Part shown: positions 1 to 12,254 of the stretch, piece by piece
How positions within the stretch are numbered: position 1 is the stretch's first letter
Layout of the letters: each line of letters begins with the position of its first letter
DNA from: Myxocyprinus asiaticus
Lineage: Eukaryota > Chordata > Actinopteri > Cypriniformes > Catostomidae
Reading direction: 5' to 3'
DNA: 64,000 nt
Assembly (NCBI RefSeq): GCF_019703515.2
Contig: NC_059372.1
Location: 13,917,492 to 13,981,491, forward strand
Translations under genes and position numbers: made by a program
Notes under the pieces: model-generated
The model's database searches: none
What the model saw: only the letters and a program-made list of their open reading frames with translations
Told to the model about the DNA's origin: nothing

Positions 1-950
1 TTCTTGGAGAACTGTTGAGACATTCCAGGTCCAGGTGTGCAAAACTTAACACCCTTTATAGTCACTCTTGGAGGTATTACTAGATCCATGATTCTACTAG
101 AGTGAGCTTTGGAGTATATAGGGTGCTTTAAGCGTCACCCCAGTCACTCTATAAGTGAATTCTGTGATATCTATGTTATGGGATTATCTGTCTAATCCCG
201 TCAGTGCTTTAACCAAGTTGACTTTAACAGTAATTTAAGAAAAGATGAGCCCAGATCAGCCCGCAAAGTCTGTTTTTGTAATTTTTTATGCCTTTTTCCA
301 TCCCATTCCCATTTTCTTCCACATCACTCAAAACTGTAAGACCCTATTTTTACCCAAGTGTGTTTTGTTCAATATAGAGTATGATTTACACGTTCATTAT
401 GATAGGTTGCAGAAGAGAAAAAAAGACATGTTACACTTGTCGTATACCAGAGACTCATTTAAATTGCATGCTTGTTCATTTACATTTAACAGCCCACAGC
501 TGGGATATGGGATTCAAGCTGTCAAAGAAGTGTCAATGAACAAGAAAGTTATTATCATACACCCTTAAATGAATGCTTGTTTGAATTCTGTATGAATGCT
601 TTTAGCTTGTTTGAGCCCTGTTTTCCAATAGGCTAAAACAGAGAAATTATTAAGAGAAGCATCCCACTTCTGTTCATACAGTATGAATGGGACAACCTGG
701 TGTCATAGAATCATGTTACCATTACCTACATTTTTGCAAAATTATTTTTACGTGGCTTGTTGAATCGTAGTCCTGGTGAAATGAACAGAGGCGCTGACTT
801 TTACAATGACTTTTATTCCCTTTCACACAAGTCACAAGTAAGACGGCAGATAATCGGTTCATAAACACTTACTTTTCACCCTGTTCCTCACACAGTTCTA
901 TCTTATGACATCTAAACACTTTTCCTATAACGCATGACTTGTATTTGAAC
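1..950. other. AT-rich non-coding DNA, no gene seen
   Basis: No convincing coding region, RNA gene or known repeat is visible. A 107-codon open frame at 245-568 has no recognisable domain, hydrophobic pattern or splice context and is taken as chance. Confidence 0.6.
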
Positions 951-1045
951 GTTTACATTACATAACCAACTACATTTACAAGCTCAAATCAAATCACTTT
1001 TATTTTAGTTGGTTTACATTACATAACCAACTACATTTACAAGCT
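951..1045. repeat. 34-bp perfect direct repeat, 61-bp period
   Basis: Positions 951-984 and 1012-1045 are identical over 34 bp (starting GTTTACATTACATAACC) and are separated by 27 bp. It could be a minor tandem duplication or a trace of an excised or deleted element. Confidence 0.8.
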
Positions 1046-1059
1046 TGTTCAAATGCGAT

Positions 1060-1345
1060 CAAATGGCGTGGTAGTATAACTGATAGAGCGTTGCAGTTGC
1101 GGCGCAAAAGACCGTGTTATAGAAACTCAACAATATGATGTGGTTGCTTCTGCAATTGCGTTTTTCATTTCAAATTTGCTTTTATGACACTATTGGTTAG
1201 GTTTAGGGTTATGGTTTATGGTAGGGAGGTAAGTTTTGTTGATTTAGAACTCAATAGAGCAAAACCCTTGAAAATCACATCTGTTTGGGAGAAAATGTAA
1301 CTCGCTTTTAGCACTACAAAGTGGACATTTTACTTTGGAACTGCC
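1060..1345. repeat. Possible dispersed repeat, class unknown
   Basis: The text GCGTGGTAGTATAACTGATA followed by AGAGCGTTGCAGTTG resembles a tRNA box A region, and it runs into a low-complexity TTAGGTTTAGGGTTATGG stretch. I associate this style of sequence with dispersed cyprinid repeats, but no box B, target duplication or clear end is visible. Confidence 0.25.
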
Positions 1346-1687
1346 ATGATACGATTAATGAACCACATAATATTTAGCAAACATTTTGCCACAGTCACAA
1401 ATTTTCATGAGATCAGGCTGGAATGAGAGAAATTGTAACAGTAAATATGGCTGCTGTTGCAGTGCCTTACAGTTAAATGAGCCATTTTGCCTTTTTAATA
1501 GTGGCACTGCAACACTCACTATGGGGGCTGTATGGAATAAAAGTCCCTTCTCAAGGCCTGTTCACACCACGTCCGTTTTTCGGCGTGATTGCTCTGCGTA
1601 TGGTGTTTTGTCTTAATGTACATTATTTAATATGTATATCACTGTGCCTGTTACATTCTCATGACATTAAAAATAGCAGTGGAGGTT

Positions 1688-2606
1688 CGGAAATTCGTTT
1701 GCACTCTCCCTAACACTGTTCGGGAAGCAGACACACTCAGTTTAAGTCTAGACTAAAGACTCATTTATTTAGCCAGGCATACACTTAATTTATCCATCAA
1801 CTCACAATTAGGCTGCTTTAGTTAGGTCTGCCAGAACCAGAAACATATATTAGGATCTGTAAATCTGTATAATATTTAATGATATCTATTCTAATATTTT
1901 TCTGTTTGTTTCTGTGTCTCAACCTCGGGATTCATATCCTGAGGTTACCAGAGCCGGCCAGATCCAGCTCTGTTCCTGCTTGGTGTCGGACTCTGAGTGA
2001 TGATGACTAAATGCATCCGGTGCTAGCCAGACATCACTTCAGTCTTTTATGATGGACTTCAGAGGATGAACTGATGCCAACTCCAACTGTAAGATATCGG
2101 ATACTTCATATGCCACTGCCTGAACCTTGGACTTAGGATGGACCCCACCGAACTGCACAGAAATGACCTGCCGGTTAAACTGCGATGCACCTCATTAATC
2201 TCTGCCTGTATCACCTTTGTCTATTGATTGACAACACTCTTGAAATGGACTAATTGAATATAGACTATCATTTGATTTCCAACAAAAGCCTTCATCAGCC
2301 AACTAACAAAGGACAATGCATATATGTGAACTTCTGCAGTTAATCCAGGATGGATTAACCAACATCTAATGGAGTTTTGTGTTCCTTGCCACAGTCGCCT
2401 TCAGCTTGCTCACAGGGGGATCTAAATGCAATTAATATTTAGTTATTTAATTTTTATTTACAATCATATTTAATCAAACTATACACTTTATGACTTCATA
2501 GATATTGCAGTTTCATTTTTTTTAAATGCATGATTTCCTGTAAAGCTGCTTTGAAACGATGTGTGTTGTGAAAAATGCTATGCAAACAAAAATGACTTGA
2601 CTAAGG
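1688..2606 (+). mobile_element. 3' end of an L2-like LINE (5' truncated)
   Basis: The stretch begins with a degenerate C-terminal coding tail (CTGTTCGGGAAGCAGACACA, then CTAGACTAAAGACTCATTT). It continues through the 3' UTR and ends with the short tail CAAACAAAAATGACTTGACT near 2606. Known of the family: fish L2-type non-LTR elements carry this UTR, including the TTCCTTGCCACAGTCGCC block (about 2385-2400) and the CTGCTTTGAAACGATGTGTG block (about 2550). No reverse transcriptase domain remains, so the copy is 5' truncated, as is usual after target-primed insertion. Orientation is plus. The clade name is from memory; the element type is more secure than the subfamily. Confidence 0.75.
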
Positions 2607-4195
2607 TCATAGTAAAATATCCCATAAAAAGTCTCTTTACATACAATATTTTAATGTAGACAAAAGAAATGCAGAAGCACACTGCTATTGCAATTAAATA
2701 AAGAATAGACTGCGAGCCAGTGTTTTCTTTTATATTATTTTTAATATTATCTGACATTTTATAATATACCTGTTATTCTTAATGTTCATTATTCCATGTG
2801 TATTTATATCACCGTACCTTGTGTTATATTATCCAGGCATTAATCCAGGCATTAGAAAAAGAAAAATAGTTGGCTACTGGAGTCCTTTTGGAATATACTC
2901 ATAGCAAAATACATGTGCAAATAAATATCCAACAGTGCTCTTTACTCATATCACTCACATTAAAAACACAAATGACATACACCTCAAAATGCATTAACAC
3001 CATGGAAAGAACAAAATGAAACAGCTATGCCAAATCAGGTAAATAAATGCTTTAACAGCATTAAATATGAATCTTTAGCAGTGACAGCTGAAGGGTTCTG
3101 GCCAAGGAGCTCTAAAATACTGTGCGGGCAGGGCACTAATATAAATGTTTGTAGAACAGCAACAGCTCCACCTGATGTACATGGGGGAAATCATTTTTCG
3201 TTTAATTTTTTACGGTGTGAATAGCACTTCCATTGGAAGTTCATCTCGCAGAATCATCATGGATTTAGATGAACAACCCTGAAAAACTTAGTTTTTTTTT
3301 TTTTGTGATTTGAGCTAAAGAAGCACAATTTATAATGCAATTGTTGTCAGATGTTATTGCTGATTTGAGATGATATTTGAACGCATATTAGGACCAAAAT
3401 TGTCCCCATTCAAGTAGATAGAAGCCGTACTGAAAATAGCTGACTAAAGGAGTTACGAATATGGCTGCCGATTGACCTTAAAGGGACTTTGGTTGAAACC
3501 AAATTTCTCTTACAATTGTGGCTGAATCACTGAATTTATGAAATTGCCACTTTTTCATTTGAGAATTTAATGAAAGACTGAAATGATTTAACATCCTGGA
3601 GAACAATGGAGAATAAACCGTTGAAGGTCAGTTGAGCTAAATTGATGGTTTTTAATCTTTTCCAGTCTATCTGCATGAAACATTAGCTGCAGAGCGAGGC
3701 TGTGAAAATATGATCCCGTTGCTCCTAGCTTTACATATTAATTTCATGCCAAAGGTCGAATAAAGCTGGCGGGAAAAGTAAATTTTTTCATTTTTTTCTG
3801 TGGTTGCAAACTCAATTTTTCTGGAAAAGATGCAGCAAAGCCAGCAGATATATAGTCTTACTATGCTAGATTTATCACCATGAAAAAAAAATAATGGATA
3901 TTTTCCATTTCAGAAGTAGATAAAGGGGAGCTTGCTTCCTGTATTTGGTGTGATGGAAAGCTGACTGCCTTATCTTGTCTGATATTACCTGCTACTCTGT
4001 TGGACTGGTACTTTTAAATTACATATGCTCTGATCTCTAGTAGTGCATTTAGAACCATGACTCTTTGGTGAAATGTTACAGATTCTGTTCCTTTTTTTGT
4101 GTTACACAGACATGTATTCAGTAGAGTGTGCATACATTGCTTATGATTTCAGTTTGTGGTTGATGGGTAGAACGGTGTGGAATATTAATACATTT
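2607..4195. other. AT-rich non-coding DNA
   Basis: No gene is seen. It contains a T13 run at 3292-3304. A 65-codon frame at 3027-3224 has no features of a real protein. Confidence 0.5.
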
Positions 4196-4199
4196 ACTT

Positions 4200-4690
4200 T
4201 CTTTGGCCCCATAACGGTGACTTCAACATTCACAGGGTTATAATTTTTCCTTCTGCTTTAATAGCCATCAGCGCTTCCAAAAACATCCCTCTGATAAATA
4301 AGTTGAGGCATAGCAGCATTTGCTAGCAATGAGAGAGCCAGTGTGACAGGCCCATTGCTGATGGTGATTTAAATGGCTAATGCAATCTGCCTCTTAAATG
4401 TAGGCCTGTCCACAAGCAGACAGTTCAGACGCATCTATGACAAGAAATGACTTGTATATTACAAAAGCCTGTGAACCAGAACCAGCAGCCACCATTAACA
4501 AGGCAGGGAGCCGGGCGATGAGTGACAGGTGAAAATGTTGACATAAGCCTTTGGAATGGCCCTTTGACAAATTAGTTTGGCACACCATAATTGACACATT
4601 AAGGGGGTTTAATAGCAGAAATAAATATTTGCAGGGGTAAATAGCCATGACTGTTTTTGCCTGTGGCTATCTGCAACATTTGAATTCGAG
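4200..4690. promoter_or_regulatory. Candidate conserved enhancer-like block
   Basis: This stretch is more balanced in base composition than its surroundings, has no repeats, and holds closely packed transcription-factor-like words: GAGTGACAGGTG (Meis/TGIF TGACAG) near 4520, CCTTTGGAATGGCCC (TEAD-like GGAATG) near 4548, CCCTTTGACA (TCF-like CTTTGA) near 4560, and homeobox-type TAATTG/ATTAA words. That texture is typical of vertebrate conserved non-coding elements. This is inference only; conservation cannot be seen from one sequence. Confidence 0.3.
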
Positions 4691-7600
4691 CCAGTACATA
4701 ATTTTAAGGTTTGATTATAATTTCTAGAAACCAAATCTTTGAAAGGCTTCTGAAAGTTTGGCAACTGTTGGCAGCAGTACCTATAAGACTGTTTGATATG
4801 ATCTGGGTAAATTGAAGTCATTTATCCATTGATAAACACAATGTTTAAAACTATAATGCATAATGGCTCCAAAAAGTATTTGGACACTTAAGCCATCTTT
4901 AAAAATGTATGAATGTTTTTGCATTATACTCCTGATACTAAAGCGTGACTGCTGTGTGCATTTTCAATTTCCCGTTTGATTTTATTTTTTGCAACTAGTA
5001 GCACCTAAACAGTTTAAAAAAAAAAAAAAAAAGTCTAGAGCAAATAATTGTCCTAAAAATTGATGGCAACACTTGTGGACAGTGAGACCAAGTTGTGAAA
5101 TTTTCAATAATACCAAGCTATGGAAAGTCTTTTTTTAAATCAAATTGTTTGTTTCAAGGAGACATTACATCAGAAGTTAACATAATTCTGATTCGAAGTA
5201 ATGTCCAGCATCGTCCAATCCAAAAACTGCCAATGTTAAAATAAAATGATACATTATAAATTCTGAATCTACGTACTGATTACCATTGTCCCATGTCTGC
5301 CAAACATGTTGAGTGGTTTAAACATCAGCTGCAGCCTGAAATTTAATTCTTGATAGGACGTTTGGATTGAATGGACTTAGCTGCATAGAGAGAGCTAATG
5401 ATGCTCCCTTGCTCCCCATTTAGTAAATGACAACCTCCAGTGTGCTGTCTGCACTGATCTAAGAACAGTTCAAAATGCACCTTGTTTTCATCCCAACTCC
5501 ATATAAAACCTCTGAAAGCAACATTGTTCATCTTTTGGATGAACCCATTGTTTCTCAATGTGATACTGCACAGTAATTATAGGATTTTGAAGGAAAAAAT
5601 GCACTAAAGTACACATTAGTGTACACGGGGTTTAGCAAAATTTTAGAAATGGCATATCGGATGAAACTAGAGACTCTAATCTAACAGGTTCCAATGTTAA
5701 AAGGCTTCTTACCAGATGTAGTTTTGTTGGCATTCCCCCCCCAAAAGACAAACTCTGCAAAAAACTATTTTGTTTAAATAAAAGATCAAACCAAGTGGCA
5801 TTTAAGAAATATTGCACAAATGCACTTCTCAATCAAAAACATTTAACAAAATAAGTCTTTGGTTTTCAAAGTTTAAAATAGATATAGGCTATTGTGATAG
5901 GCCGAGTTAAGAAAGTATTCCTGGTTGTCAGACTTTGTGGAGCATGTCCATAGCTGTGATGTAACAAACTACACTTGTGGTTACTCTGTAAGGATACCTG
6001 CATGAACTTGAGGGTAATTTACTTCACCTACATCCACAAAATAAAAAAAATTACATTGAGACCACTTGGTTAAGTCTTTGCAAAGTGGTTAAATGAAGTT
6101 GGTTCTGAGAAAACAAAGCATCATTTGCTTGCTCATGCCAAATGGTTTAAAATTTTGTATCATATGCAATGACATTGTCATTTGTAAGTGTCTTAAGTTT
6201 CAAAATACTGTACTTTTGTGGCCACTGTATTTAACACATAATGTGCTTGTCTGAACATAAGACTTGTCAAGCAAGTAGTGAATCGTTTCCGTGAGACCAA
6301 GCACTTTAAGAGTTTTACAATAAAGACTTGACCGCAGAACCTACGTATATATCCTACATTTGAAATCAAACACATTAAAATTCAGCCTTCAATAATATGA
6401 GTGCATTTTGTTGAATTTGTTCTTCCTCTTATCTTGCATCATAATGGAATTTTCCATGAGGTGGCAGAAAAGAGTGGAGAGATCTGGAATATGGGCAGGA
6501 TGGAACTTGCCTTCTGCTCTGTGCTGTTCATTTGGAATCCTACCTGGGGGGGAAAAAAAAAAAAAAAAAAAAAAATTTACACAACACAACACTCGATGAC
6601 TGGGCCGCACCTCTGCTAAGAGCAGGTCTGATATCTCGGAGCCCAATTTCATGTTTTACGAGAGTCCTAATTATCTGCGCTTCTAATTACACCACCCCAG
6701 ATTTAAACCAAAAGCTCATTCTTTAACATCATAGTGAGACAATTAACACAAACCCTATAGGATGTTGAACAAATCCCCCAACACAACATGGAGCATATTG
6801 AGTGCGTTTACATGCACAATCTTTCACTGGTTATGTTTAATAAGCTGACAACTGTAATGTCATGTAAATGCATTAAACGGTTCTCTTTTTTTTTTTTTTT
6901 TTTTAAAAAGTTCATGTAAGTGCACTTTGTTGCAATCTCACAGAACAGTGATATTTGATAGACATTATATAGCTCACACAGACCCAACACTTACAGTGCA
7001 GTATTAATACAAGTATTATATTAAAATATATGTATTATTTACTTATATTTGTAGTATTTAAAGGTTTAGGTATTGCAAAATTAGCTGCAAAAATAAAGGG
7101 CATCTTATGGAGCACTTGCTTCTGATTCACATGACAAAAGACAGAGCACAAGCTGGTCCTCAATAAATAATTTAATCAAATACAATGACAATTGTGCATG
7201 TGCAAAATTTCATTTTTTACTCTGTACATTGTGGGATTTAAATGTGGCTCGAGTGTTGACAATGTTCGCCAAAATTCGTTCAGATCCATTTAATGATTCA
7301 GTGACCATTTCTGGTGATTCCAGAAGGTGGTGACAAATGAGTTAGTCACTGAATCAATGATCAAATGTTTCTAATAATCCAAAAATGTATACGTCTACAG
7401 ACCTACAAAGAGACTTTAGTTGAGGGTTTAAGCATTATAAGAACACAGTAGATCTATCTTTTTCCTACAGTTTGTCAACTGCACACCAACAGAGGGGTAA
7501 AAAACAAAACAGGAGCTGATATTAAAAATAGCTTTACATATTTAACACAGATCTAGTAATCTGCTTAAATTGTCAAAAACAACTGATCAAACCATTACCT

Positions 7601-8218
7601 CACAATGTTAAAATCATAACTTAATGAAGACTCATGCACTGATATAAACTCCACTTACAATGTGAGCTTAAAAGGATTGTCCTTTTTTTCCTGCAGTGCA
7701 TTACACTTAATGCTGCCAATCAAGAACGATATGCAGATAAATAACTATTGTTTGTGTGTTCCTCAATCGCTAGATTATTAAATTTAGATCAACATCAATG
7801 CCGATAAAAATACATGGATATAAGAGCATTGTTGAAAGCAACTTTGTAGAAACTAATGGAGCCGAATTGATTAGGCTCTCTGACTGACGGCCTATTACGC
7901 AAGGATCGTTTCGGCTCATGAAAATCACCTGCGATTGGCTGGATGGTTGCTCAATCAGCCTAAAGTAATAAAACACAAAGAATACTGTATACAAATCCAC
8001 CATTTGGACTTTGTATGGGTTTAGCTTGGAAAAGGACGGGGGACAAAAATCACCTTTTTAAAAAGTGTGTGGGGGATGCTGCTACACCCTTGGTCAAAAC
8101 CACAATAACGTGAATCGCGGAGACATGGAGGACAAACAATATCATTACTGTTTAACGATAAAGTCTTGGAGACCCACATACTCTTCAGCAGTGATAAGGA
8201 AACAATAGCAGTGAAATT
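4691..8218. other. Non-coding DNA with homopolymer runs
   Basis: No gene is supported. Simple repeats are A17 (5016-5032), G7A23 (6546-6575) and T19 (6886-6904). The block 6590-6700 (AGAGCAGGTCTGATATCTCG, then CCTAATTATCTGCGCTTC) is repeat-free and could be conserved non-coding sequence, but nothing proves it. Overlapping short frames on both strands around 6390-6730 cross the A23 tract and are not genes. Confidence 0.5.
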
Positions 8219-8399
8219 CTTACTAGTTTGTGCAAAACAAATGTTCAGACAATGGGTTTCTTTGCACTATTATGCAGTACAACTTTAGGACCATTAAAAA
8301 TGGACAGGCTATCGTTCTAGCTAACATTTCCTTTTGTGTTACATGGAAGAAAGTCATGCAGTTGGGTGAGGGCGAGTAAATGACAGAACTATACCTTAA
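8219..8399 (-). mobile_element. Degenerate TTAA palindromic MITE copy
   Basis: The right end reads GGGTGAGGGCGAGTAAATGA and then a TTAA at 8396-8399. Inside is AACATTTCCTTTTGTGTTAC, the characteristic inner word of a palindromic TTAA-flanked MITE also seen at 43246 and 57863. I recall this as the Angel-type element of cyprinids (name from memory). The left half is too diverged to define. Confidence 0.6.
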
Positions 8400-9960
8400 A
8401 AGATGCACGGTTATTTTTCCTCATTAAAAAGGTGCAATACATAATTTTAATGTAATATTGGCCTTATTTTTGCCACTGTGAACAGCTTGTAATGCTCTTG
8501 CTGGGGGGGGGGGGGGGCGGGGAAGCACCCCCCACTGGACAGGTAAGCTTACATAACTTCAAAGCATGTGAAATAGTGCCATAAGGATTGATCATGTAAT
8601 TTTAGCCAACTTGACCTTGCCTGCACAGTAACTGTCAAACAATGTTAATCTAATTATCCAACAAGGTAAACTACAATAACACATGAAATGAATGCTAGAC
8701 AGTGTTCAAGATAATGCAAAGACCAATTCATTAGTGTAACCACACACACACACCTCAGAATGACAGTTGTGAATCACATCAACACTGAATTGTGTTAACA
8801 CTTATAATGGACAGTCCATTTTATAAATGGCTACCATCATCCACTGAATTTAGCTAACAGCTATTGCTAAAGCTGGCTAGCTTATCGTATAAATACAGTC
8901 AATGTATCATGCAAAGAAAAGTGATTACTTCAAACTACAGTCTCGCAGTCAAATATAGTCTCAATTTGTAGTAAAACAAATCATAACTGTGTAATTTTAA
9001 TTATGCTACCTCATCTGTCAGCATAATGCCGGTGAATCGCATTGTCTTTGTACGTTACATCATTGTTTTGGCTGATGCTTGTGTCCCTATAGAGGGTGTG
9101 CACGAGCAACAGGTCGCTGGCTGCAGTTCACTTAACGACCACAGATGTCATTAATAACAAGGGTTTCTGAATCTTACATACTGCCCCTTTATATTTAAAA
9201 GAAAAATAGTAATTTTGAAACATAGGTATAAAAATCATGAGCAATCACATGAGAAGATTCCAATCATATCAGTAACCTTATAAAAGCGGTTTTATTCCAC
9301 ATGGAGAGGGTCTCCTCATGGGGGCTGCCATGTTAGAATCACATGACCAGCCAAATAATACTCCCTTAAATCTCAGTAACTGCCTTGATATTGGACACTT
9401 TCACTCTTGGATTAAATCAATCATGGCTGACTGTGTATAGTGAATTTCTACAATGGGATCAGCAAGTAAAAACTACTGATTTTGAATGATGCTGCATCCA
9501 CACTGCTAGGTGTCACTGTAGGTCCAAGATGACACAAATGCAAAAGTTACGGTGTACATAGCGGTTTACACTTTTCCACGGACAACCCAAGAGGCACCTT
9601 AATACTCAGGACACTTTCCACACAGATCTGAAGTTATAATACTGATGCAGGTTTATATCGATCCAGACCATCTGCAGTTGTTCTGCACAGTGCAAAGGTG
9701 GCACGAGACACTGGTTTGTTATGGGGCCAGGGTGTAGCCTTTTGTCACCAGTCTGGACTGAACAACAACACTCAATGTCTTCGGCTTTGTTCACAGCCTA
9801 GAACTCTAATGAATGCTCAGGGATCATCAACTCATTCATCTGCTGTTTGCTGCTCAGGCTGGGGCTATTTTCAAAATGCATCAGCGTGGAAGATATTTCC
9901 AACACTAATGGAGCAGAATTTAAGTTTAATAGCAAAGGAGTCTAATTTTAAACCAGTAGT
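8400..9960. other. Non-coding DNA with a G15 tract
   Basis: G15 at 8503-8517 is followed by CGGGG and a C-rich stretch (8526-8533), giving a local G/C-rich patch in AT-rich DNA. A short CA repeat lies near 8741-8754. No gene, RNA or transposon was identified. Confidence 0.5.
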
Positions 9961-9966
9961 TATAAG

Positions 9967-9990
9967 CCATCCATCCATCCATCCATCCAT
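9967..9990 (+). repeat. (CCAT)6 microsatellite
   Basis: Six consecutive CCAT units are followed by CCAGCCAGCA. Confidence 0.95.
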
Positions 9991-10009
9991 CCAGCCAGCA
10001 AGCAATTAA

Positions 10010-10849
10010 TATTGTTTGACCACAGGGTTGGAATCAGATTTTAAAGATGTTGAACATCACACTGATGGCCAAAGAACATCTGATCCCAGGCTTACAAGAA
10101 CTGCCAAAATATGGCGTTTTGTGATTTGCATGCATGCTTGTCATCCAGTCAAAGGGAGACACAGTACCGCCATCTCTTGGTAGATTTTGAAAATTGCTAT
10201 GACATTCTACAGCATTTCAACATGAAATTTGTCTTGATATACATTACTTTTTTCACTGACAGGCAAATGGCAGTGAGCTGCTGCTTTTGGCTTGTAATGG
10301 GGGAGGAAAAAAAAAAAAAAAGCACGAGTTAAGGCAGATATGAATGTACTCTTCACCAGTTGCCATAGCTTCAACACTAAAGGATTTCACATGTTAGCTT
10401 TTTCTTAATGTGGAGTCTTGTCTATTTAGAAGCAGATCATTTCTGTTGTGGTAATTGTACCATTTAGTAATTAGTGACAGTGTTAGAGACAGTTGCTCAA
10501 AGATTTGTTTAATATGGCACCTATTAACAAACCTGAAAGCTGAGTTTCTAATGAGCAACTTTACTGCCTCCAGTTCAAGTGCTGACTATGGTGTCTGATA
10601 TATAGTATTGGCCTCCAGTCTTGCCAATCAAGCTTTCAGGTAATCAGCAAGATTAAGTCTGCAGTGCTTTAATTGAACTTTCTATTGTGTGAAGGCGATT
10701 TGTGAGTGTTAGGTTAGTGTGCCATTGCATTCTCTGCCTCACCTGTGCAAAAACAATGTTGCATTTTATCCATTAGTATCCAACCACATGTCTGTGAATG
10801 TAGAAAAATTAATTATAAACTAGAGCATACCTAGACCAAGGCTATGTTT
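10010..10849. other. Non-coding DNA
   Basis: There is an A15 run at 10307-10321. The block 10430-10700 is repeat-free and contains several homeobox-like TAATTG/TTAATT words, so it is a weak candidate for conserved non-coding DNA. No coding feature is seen. Confidence 0.4.
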
Positions 10850-11285
10850 GGAAGGAAATGCTAGTTGACTATGCACACTATATCCTGCATACCACAACAG
10901 TGGTGGAGTTCAGAATGGCATACTATTACCATTTCTGCCATATCTTATATGGCAGAAATATAGCATGCCATTCTCAGTCAGTATGCATTATGCAAACAGC
11001 AGTATGCATTATGCAAACAGCAGTATGCTACCTTGTTGTTCACCTCAATACTTGTTTAATCTGGGCAATGGCATCCAGTTATCTCAGAAATAAATGTGGT
11101 TATTTTGCTTTAAAATCTAATGTCGTGTAAAAAGGCCTTTAATTTGTCTGATCAAATGTCAAGAAAGATGAAGTAGAGCTTGCTGCATTATGGGAAACCA
11201 TATCCCACACAGTGTGCTCTGGTTGTATACTGCAGATTTTTGCAAATGTGGAATTTGCACACTGCACAGTAGGCCTACATACAGC
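10850..11285. mobile_element. Probable MITE remnant with a hairpin core
   Basis: The stretch is built from inverted and repeated words (GCATAC, AGTATGC, GTATACTGCAG). It holds an imperfect hairpin at 10913-10973: outer arms GAATGGCAT/ATGCCATTC and a perfect 12-bp inner stem (10931-10942 with 10948-10959) around a 5-nt loop. A 21-bp unit starting AGTATGCATTATGC is tandemly repeated at 10980-11000 and 11001-11021. I associate this texture with non-autonomous DNA elements in cyprinids. The ends and any target duplication are not resolved. Confidence 0.45.
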
Positions 11286-11790
11286 TAGAGCAGATTATCA
11301 AAACAGATTTCCTGATTTGATTAGACCGATTCAAAAGCTCTCAATTTGATTATATTCTTATTCGATTTTTTTAAAATTCTTATTAATTAGGGTACACTTC
11401 ATTTGTAACATCCAGTTGACAATTCTCAATACAAAGTCTGATAACAGAACATTACTTGTCTTGAAACAATGTTTATTCAAATTAGTCAAAAAAAAAAAAA
11501 AAAAAAAAAAAAGAATTAAGTGCTTGTTTTTAGCAGTAGTATCAAGCACAAAAATTGGAAAAAGTAATAAAAACTACTTATTACTGGTCTTTACTGTAAG
11601 AAAACATTAAAAGCTATTAAAAAAAAAAGTTATCCAGCCAAGAGTGGTTGTGTTTGAGATGCTAATTTTCTTATCGCTGTTTGATTAATATTGTTACATC
11701 ACTCCAACTAGGGTAAAGGAATAACAATGTAAAGAAAAAGAACCAAAGTTGGAGAGAGTTGAACAAAGTTGAAAAACAACAGAAGTACTC
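11286..11790. other. Non-coding DNA with an A25 tract
   Basis: A25 lies at 11488-11512. Opposite-strand short frames in this stretch are low-complexity artefacts of the tract. Confidence 0.6.
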
Positions 11791-11792
11791 AC

Positions 11793-12249
11793 TGTCAGGA
11801 AGTTACTCAGAAATAAAACAAATGAACTTCCCTAGCGCCCTCTCTAGGCAAAAACAGGAAAAACAAGATTGACAAAAACAGGCAACTCCCCCTACAGTTC
11901 CTAATAAATAACTATTTATTAACCAAGGAAGCTATAAGTGAGAACATAGAATATAATAACTTACACTAAGGTGTTTTCTGGTAGACTGATACATAGCACC
12001 AAAGCTGAAGTCAAACAGCCGCTAACAATGGAAACACATCTGGAGACAGAAGACAGGACCCATCCTAATGGAAGAAACTTCTTAGTGTCATCTGTGGCAC
12101 TTTTATCCTGGCTTCAACACTCCACAAACAAATCACAGTAGGCACTTGCTAATTGGTGACAGCTGATGGCAATCAAGTACCTGTGAGAGGGAAGTGGAGG
12201 GGCACAGAGCAGGAACAAGATGGAGAAAAAAACACATACAAGTACCACA
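11793..12249 (-). mobile_element. Probable solo LTR (Gypsy-like), minus strand
   Basis: The stretch begins TGTCAGG and ends ACCACA, giving the TG...CA ends of an LTR. Read on the minus strand it has a TATA-like word (GGATAAAAGTGCC, plus positions about 12096-12108). An AATAAA polyadenylation word follows about 190 bp downstream (plus positions about 11908-11920). This is the order expected for U3-R-U5. The flanking 4-mers TCAC and ACAC match at only 3 of 4 bases, so the target duplication is weak. No internal region or primer-binding site is adjacent, so it would be a solo LTR. Confidence 0.4.
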
Positions 12250-12254
12250 ACACT

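Noticed and set aside
245..568. 107-codon plus frame
   Set aside because: Mixed F/H/I-rich composition with no family signal; expected by chance in AT-rich DNA.
951..1045. CRISPR-like direct repeats
   Set aside because: Only two copies, and the genome is clearly vertebrate; not a CRISPR array.
9698..10009. 103-codon plus frame ending in a repeated HPSI motif
   Set aside because: The C-terminus is the (CCAT)n microsatellite; no domain or splice context upstream.
11358..11610. Short frames across the A25 tract on both strands
   Set aside because: Poly-lysine/poly-phenylalanine artefacts of a homopolymer.
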